Assembly (NCBI GenBank): GCA_002887195.1
Contig: PJAB01000348.1
Span: 1-29,080, forward strand
Reading direction: 5' to 3'
DNA from: Chrysochromulina parva
Taxonomy: Eukaryota > Haptophyta > Prymnesiales > Chrysochromulinaceae
DNA length: 29,080 nucleotides
Shown: positions 26,327-29,080 of the stretch, in pieces
Numbering within the stretch: the first letter of the stretch is position 1
Layout of the letters: each line of letters opens with the position of its first letter
Made by a program: the position numbers and the translations under genes
Notes under the pieces: generated by a model
Databases searched by the model: none
The model's input: the letters and a program-made list of their open reading frames with translations, nothing else
What the model was told of the DNA's origin: nothing

Positions 26327-27345
26327 AGTCGGTGGCGGCGCCGCCGCCACCGCCGCCTCAGCCGCCCCCGCCGCCGCCGCCGCCGCCTGGGCAGTCGGTG
26401 GCGGCGCAGCGTGCCACGGCGGCAGTGGGCGCGGCGGCTCTCGCGGCGGCCGCTGCAGCCGCCGCCCAGCAGCGCGCTGAGCGTGTCAACGGCCGCACCG
26501 CCTCGGGCAATACCCTGAGCCGTGAATTGCCGTCGTTCACACCGGTAGGCGCTCCGAACGACGGGCTGCGCACCGGTGTGAACGACGGGCTGCGCACCGG
26601 TGTGAACGACGGGCTGCGCACCGACTTGCACTCGCGCTCGGCGACAGCGTCGGCTAAGGGGCGCGGCGGTGAGAGCCACCGGCGTGAATATTCACAGCGG
26701 GGCTTTGGATATGACGAGGGCTCTCGCGAGGGCTCGAGATTGCATTCTCGAGAGGGCCCAAGATTGCAATCTCGCGAGGGCTCGAGATTGCATTCTCGCG
26801 AGGGCTCAAGCGCGCGTGAGGTGGCGGCCCTGTCGGAGCGCGCGTCTGAATGGCTCCCTTCACAGACCCCATCGGCGCGCTCTCTGCAGCAGAGCCTTGA
26901 GAGCGCCAGTGCCGCGAACGGTGCCCGCGCGGACGAGGAACAGCGACGAGCAGCCGCGCTCACGTACGTGCCGCTGCCATCGCGCCCGTTGGGTCCCTCC
27001 ACCGAACTTCTCGATGAGCGCGTCCTGAGCGTGGCCAAGCAATTCGGGGGCGAATGGCTCAGCGAGAGCGCGCGACGGTTCCAAGCGGCGGCGGCGGCGG
27101 CGCACCAGGCACTCCAACGGCAAGAGGAGACGTTACGTCGCATGCAATTCGCAGCGGCGCGCATGCATGCCGAGATGCACGGGAAGGAGCTGCCCGCCGA
27201 CGGCTGGGATCGCGTCGTCCCTGAAAGGCAGCCGAGGCCGGTGAAGCCCACAAGGTGGCCCGATGCAGCCGCGGCGACGGAGCTCTCGATGAAGCGCCTC
27301 GTCGCCATGCATGCGGCCACGCGACGCGGCCGGCTCTCACTGTGA
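24716..27345 (+). CDS. Large low-complexity protein of unknown function
   Basis: Two exons, 24716-25324 and 25513-27345, give 813 residues; not recognised. The N-terminus MEECRDEIDDIEVRNTDFQW looks like ordinary protein. Then come YSGYSEYSGYSGYSDRS repeats, Pro/Ala segments, and an acidic helix (INWEEEMLEAQAEAQARADE) that continues smoothly across the intron into ELIEERIADAKNLFSHSK. After this are DEYEYEDEYEEDSED, three AAKGAASLTAVPKTAP-like repeats, polyproline, three NDGLRTG repeats and SREGSRL repeats. The last ~170 residues are better ordered: LLDERVLSVAKQFGGEWLSE and an Ala/Gln helix RRMQFAAARMHAEMHGKELP. The composition suggests a disordered scaffold or cytoskeletal protein; that is inference only. 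If the ATG at 24716 is not used, the next is at the MPPSSGYSG stretch. Confidence 0.65.
25325..25512 (+). other. Intron of the unknown low-complexity gene
   Basis: 188 bp, donor GTGCGGGCC, acceptor CTCCAACGCGCAG. GCGCAGGYGCG is present at both borders. It contains CTGATGG units, then a CACACACA and CTCTCCCTCTC tract near the acceptor. It joins AEAQ to ARADEEL. Confidence 0.85.
26293..26396 (+). repeat. CCG microsatellites encoding polyproline
   Basis: Two CCG-rich tracts ([11 protein letters not shown], then PPPPPPP) in the unknown low-complexity gene. Confidence 0.9.
26537..26630 (+). repeat. 24-bp coding repeat, GVNDGLRT
   Basis: GTGTGAACGACGGGCTGCGC-type unit in three tandem copies (first copy diverged at its start), encoding NDGLRTGV. 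Confidence 0.93.
26725..26815 (+). repeat. SREGSRL coding repeat
   Basis: Four units of TCTCGMGAGGGCTCGAGATT type with inverted symmetry (TCTCGAGA), encoding SREG(S/P)RL(H/Q). Confidence 0.93.
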
Positions 27346-27714
27346 TGACCGAGATGAGAGGAGAGGGTGGGGTCACGTTGTATTTCACTCAAGGACACCT
27401 GCAACTTGCAACCGGACCACACCCGAAAGCGAATCATATTTACAAATTGCGACGCGTTTGACTTTGTGTACCGGTTCTTTGTAGCCCGAGCGAGCGAGTA
27501 CTCAGTACTGGCCTACTTGTGTTGACCGAGCTCCGAGGGGTGCGGGACCCGGCGCTGTCATTTGTGTGGTGAGCGGGGCGGACCGCGACGAAACTGACTG
27601 CTGTTGCTGCAAAAAACCAACCCGCGCGTTCACGATCACACGTTCTGAGCGGGCAGTAACAGCGGTTGTCGCGTCTGTCGTGTTAACGTTCACACGTCAC
27701 GGTTCACGCGAGAA
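27346..27714. other. Intergenic region upstream of the VOC gene
   Basis: Follows the stop of the low-complexity gene. It contains a mildly AT-rich patch (GAATCATATTTACAAATTGC near 27431) and otherwise nothing recognised. Likely holds the 3' end of one gene and the promoter of the next. Confidence 0.45.
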
Positions 27715-28566
27715 ATGCGGAGAGTCGCACGTCGTCGCGTTGCGACCGCCGCTGGACGCGAGCCGACATTCCCGGCTCTCCTTCGATTAAGTCTACCTGG
27801 GAGCCTGGCTGCGTGGGAAGCCGCCGGTTTCGCCCGCAACGGAGATGACGACGATATAGCGCTTTCAATCGGCGGCGTGGACCTCGGTGTTGGTGGTGGA
27901 GATGCGGTTCGGTTGCCCTCATGGGGATGGCGGGACGGCCCGCGCACGCGTCGTGTGGCCTCGTCCACAGACCACTCGCCATGCTGGGGTGGAATGGGGT
28001 CCGATCATTTCATCGAAGTCAATGTCGCTGGAGTTGCTACATCGATTGATGACCTTGATGACACTGAGAATGCAGAGCATCAGGCGGTGCGTGCGAGCGT
28101 GGCGGTGCCGCACCCAAACGGGGCTCTCGGCCTCTATTCATTGTGCGTCACCACGCCCGATTTCGAGGGCACGATCAGCGCACTGCAGCAGAGCGGCCTG
28201 GCGTTGCGACGCGTGCGCAGGCCAGACGACGCGACCTCGGGCGGTCGCCCCATGGCGTTCTTCAAGTTCGGTGCACCACCAGGCCGAGATGTGATCCTTG
28301 AGCTGGTCGGCCCGGGCGCCTCGGACGGTGCGGCCAAGGCCATGGAGCACATGGGCTTCTCGATGGGCGAGCACGCCATGATCGCTGGGCTGGTCGTGGA
28401 GGTACCTTCGATATCGCCGATCGCCAGATTACTCGGCCTTCAGCTGCTTGGTGCCGAGCGCGACGCGGCGCAGGGTCACGGCCGGCGCATTGCGCCACTG
28501 AAGCACAAGGCTGCGGGATTGCCGCTACCGCTCGCGTTCATCACGCCTTCAACCGGCTCGCAGTAA
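27715..28566 (+). CDS. Glyoxalase-like (VOC superfamily) protein
   Basis: 283 residues. The C-terminal two-thirds fits a VOC/glyoxalase-like domain: GMGSDHFIEVNVAGV (about 93-107), LYSLCVTTPDFEGTISALQQ, SGLALRRVRRPDD, MAFFKFGAPPGRDVILELVG, then the second half AMIAGLVVEVPSISPIARLL, GRRIAPLKHKAAGLPLPLAF. The pairing of a D-H strand with an LELVG strand and the terminal plALAF-type strand is typical of metal-binding VOC proteins such as isomerases, dioxygenases and glyoxalases. Substrate cannot be told. The first ~90 residues are Arg-rich then Gly/Asp-rich (MRRVARRRVATAAG), possibly an organelle transit peptide. Intronless; ATG at 27715. Confidence 0.75.
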   Translation: MRRVARRRVATAAGREPTFPALLRLSLPGSLAAWEAAGFARNGDDDDIALSIGGVDLGVGGGDAVRLPSWGWRDGPRTRRVASSTDHSPCWGGMGSDHFIEVNVAGVATSIDDLDDTENAEHQAVRASVAVPHPNGALGLYSLCVTTPDFEGTISALQQSGLALRRVRRPDDATSGGRPMAFFKFGAPPGRDVILELVGPGASDGAAKAMEHMGFSMGEHAMIAGLVVEVPSISPIARLLGLQLLGAERDAAQGHGRRIAPLKHKAAGLPLPLAFITPSTGSQ

Positions 28567-28812
28567 TGAGTAAACCGGTCGCTCCAAACTCTCCCGTCGC
28601 GCACAGCTCCCCATGCAAGCCCGCCGCCCGTCTTGTCGAATCCCCCAGTGTGTGTTTCGTCGCAGTCTGTGAAGCTAGAAAGCCCAAAGTCTCTACTAGG
28701 GACCCTAGTACGAGCTTGTCAAACCGCTCCGCGGCGATCGCTTATTCTTTTTTGAAAAACCCGAGCCGTTCGCGCGCGGAGCCGGCCGCTCCGAGCCACT
28801 CAGAAACAGAAG
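28567..28812. other. Intergenic region before the right-edge gene
   Basis: No gene recognised. It contains TTATTCTTTTTTGAAAAAC near 28742 and the first half of the 39-bp repeat. Likely promoter and leader of the right-edge gene. Confidence 0.4.
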
Positions 28813-28817
28813 ATGCC
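28779..28817 (+). repeat. 39-bp direct repeat, copy 1
   Basis: Begins GAGCCGGCCGCTCCGAGCCA and ends AAACAGAAGATGCC. Identical to 28942-28980. Each copy ends with an ATG. Confidence 0.97.
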
Positions 28818-29080
28818 TTTAGTAAGTTTACACTCACAAAGGCCCCCAGAACAAGACACATAACACAAGGGAGGGAAGGGAGGGAGAGCGAAAACCTGAG
28901 GAGGCGCCGTGTCGGCTCCCCGGAGAACCTGTTCTCCCACAGAGCCGGCCGCTCCGAGCCACTCAGAAACAGAAGATGCCAGCATCTAACCCGGGCACGC
29001 GGAGCGTGACCAAAGAATCTCGGGCGCGCAGTGCGGGCGCGCCTTTAAAGAACCCCAAGCGCGCGGCGAAGGATGCCGCG
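28813..29080 (+). CDS. Partial gene, basic protein cut by the right edge
   Basis: Two readings are possible. The simple one starts at the ATG at 28976 and gives 35 codons to the window end: MPASNPGTRSVTKESRARSA then GAPLKNPKRAAKDAA. The spliced one starts at 28813 with ATG-CCT-TTA, skips 28822-28942 (GTAAGT...TTCTCCCACAG) and enters the same frame, adding MPLSRPLRATQKQK. The Lys/Arg/Ala/Pro-rich N-terminus would suit a nuclear or chromatin protein, but the family cannot be named from so little. Confidence 0.35.
28822..28942 (+). other. Candidate intron between 39-bp direct repeats
   Basis: Donor TTTA-GTAAGT and acceptor CCTGTTCTCCCACAG are both good. It contains GGGAGGGAAGGGAGGG. The open frame continues across the joint. 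No protein homology supports it. Confidence 0.4.
28942..28980 (+). repeat. 39-bp direct repeat, copy 2
   Basis: Identical to 28779-28817, offset 163 bp. It contains the simple start codon of the right-edge gene. Confidence 0.97.

Noticed and set aside
28818..28863. Short frame after the first ATG of the 39-bp repeat (28813) read without splicing
   Set aside because: It stops after 17 codons and has no protein character; it is more likely the retained-intron reading.
1..29080. tRNA, rRNA or other structured RNA genes
   Set aside because: No convincing tRNA A/B boxes with cloverleaf pairing or rRNA segments were seen by eye; a covariance-model scan would be needed to exclude them.

Overview
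The window looks like nuclear DNA of a GC-rich single-celled eukaryote, most likely an alga. A haptophyte-like or similar protist is my best guess, but the sequence does not settle it. The eukaryotic evidence is a Y14/RBM8A exon-junction protein, an endosulfine with the Greatwall site, a tubulin-tyrosine-ligase-like enzyme, a DHHC acyltransferase, a SET methyltransferase, an FCP1/SCP-type phosphatase, a LINE-type retrotransposon and many spliceosomal introns. There are no operons or ribosome binding sites.

Layout. About 147-8718 (minus) is a non-LTR retrotransposon: a Gly/Asp-rich N-terminal region with a duplicated ~80-residue module, an APE-type endonuclease, a reverse transcriptase with an FADD box, and a C-terminal part that needs two changes of reading frame. 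From 9198 to the right end the DNA is gene-dense: UPF0598/C8orf82-like (minus), endosulfine (plus), two-exon SET protein (minus), DHHC protein (plus), three-exon TTLL (plus), RBM8A/Y14 (minus), FCP1-like phosphatase (minus), an 11-exon protein with two UxaA (altronate/galactarate dehydratase) domains (minus), a low-complexity protein of unknown function (plus), a glyoxalase/VOC-like protein (plus), and a basic protein cut by the right edge (plus).

Main discovery candidate. The introns are unlike ordinary introns. I rebuilt 14 of them from protein family conservation and reading-frame phase; all are GT-AG and every phase closes. In about 12, the first bases of the intron repeat the first bases of the next exon (4 to 20 bp), or an exon-end copy lies at the acceptor. 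Many also contain further tandem copies of the upstream exon end. A common 3' module, CTGATTGCCTCCCTCATCAG (branch-point-like CTGAT, pyrimidines, acceptor), recurs in introns of unrelated genes on both strands. A 30-bp cassette with ends CTGATG...CATCAG is present three times in the TTLL gene. This is what introner-like elements, or intron gain by local duplication, would leave.

The genes do not form one pathway. They are ordinary housekeeping and signalling genes (cell cycle, cytoskeleton, lipidation, mRNA fate, sugar-acid metabolism) beside a decaying retroelement.
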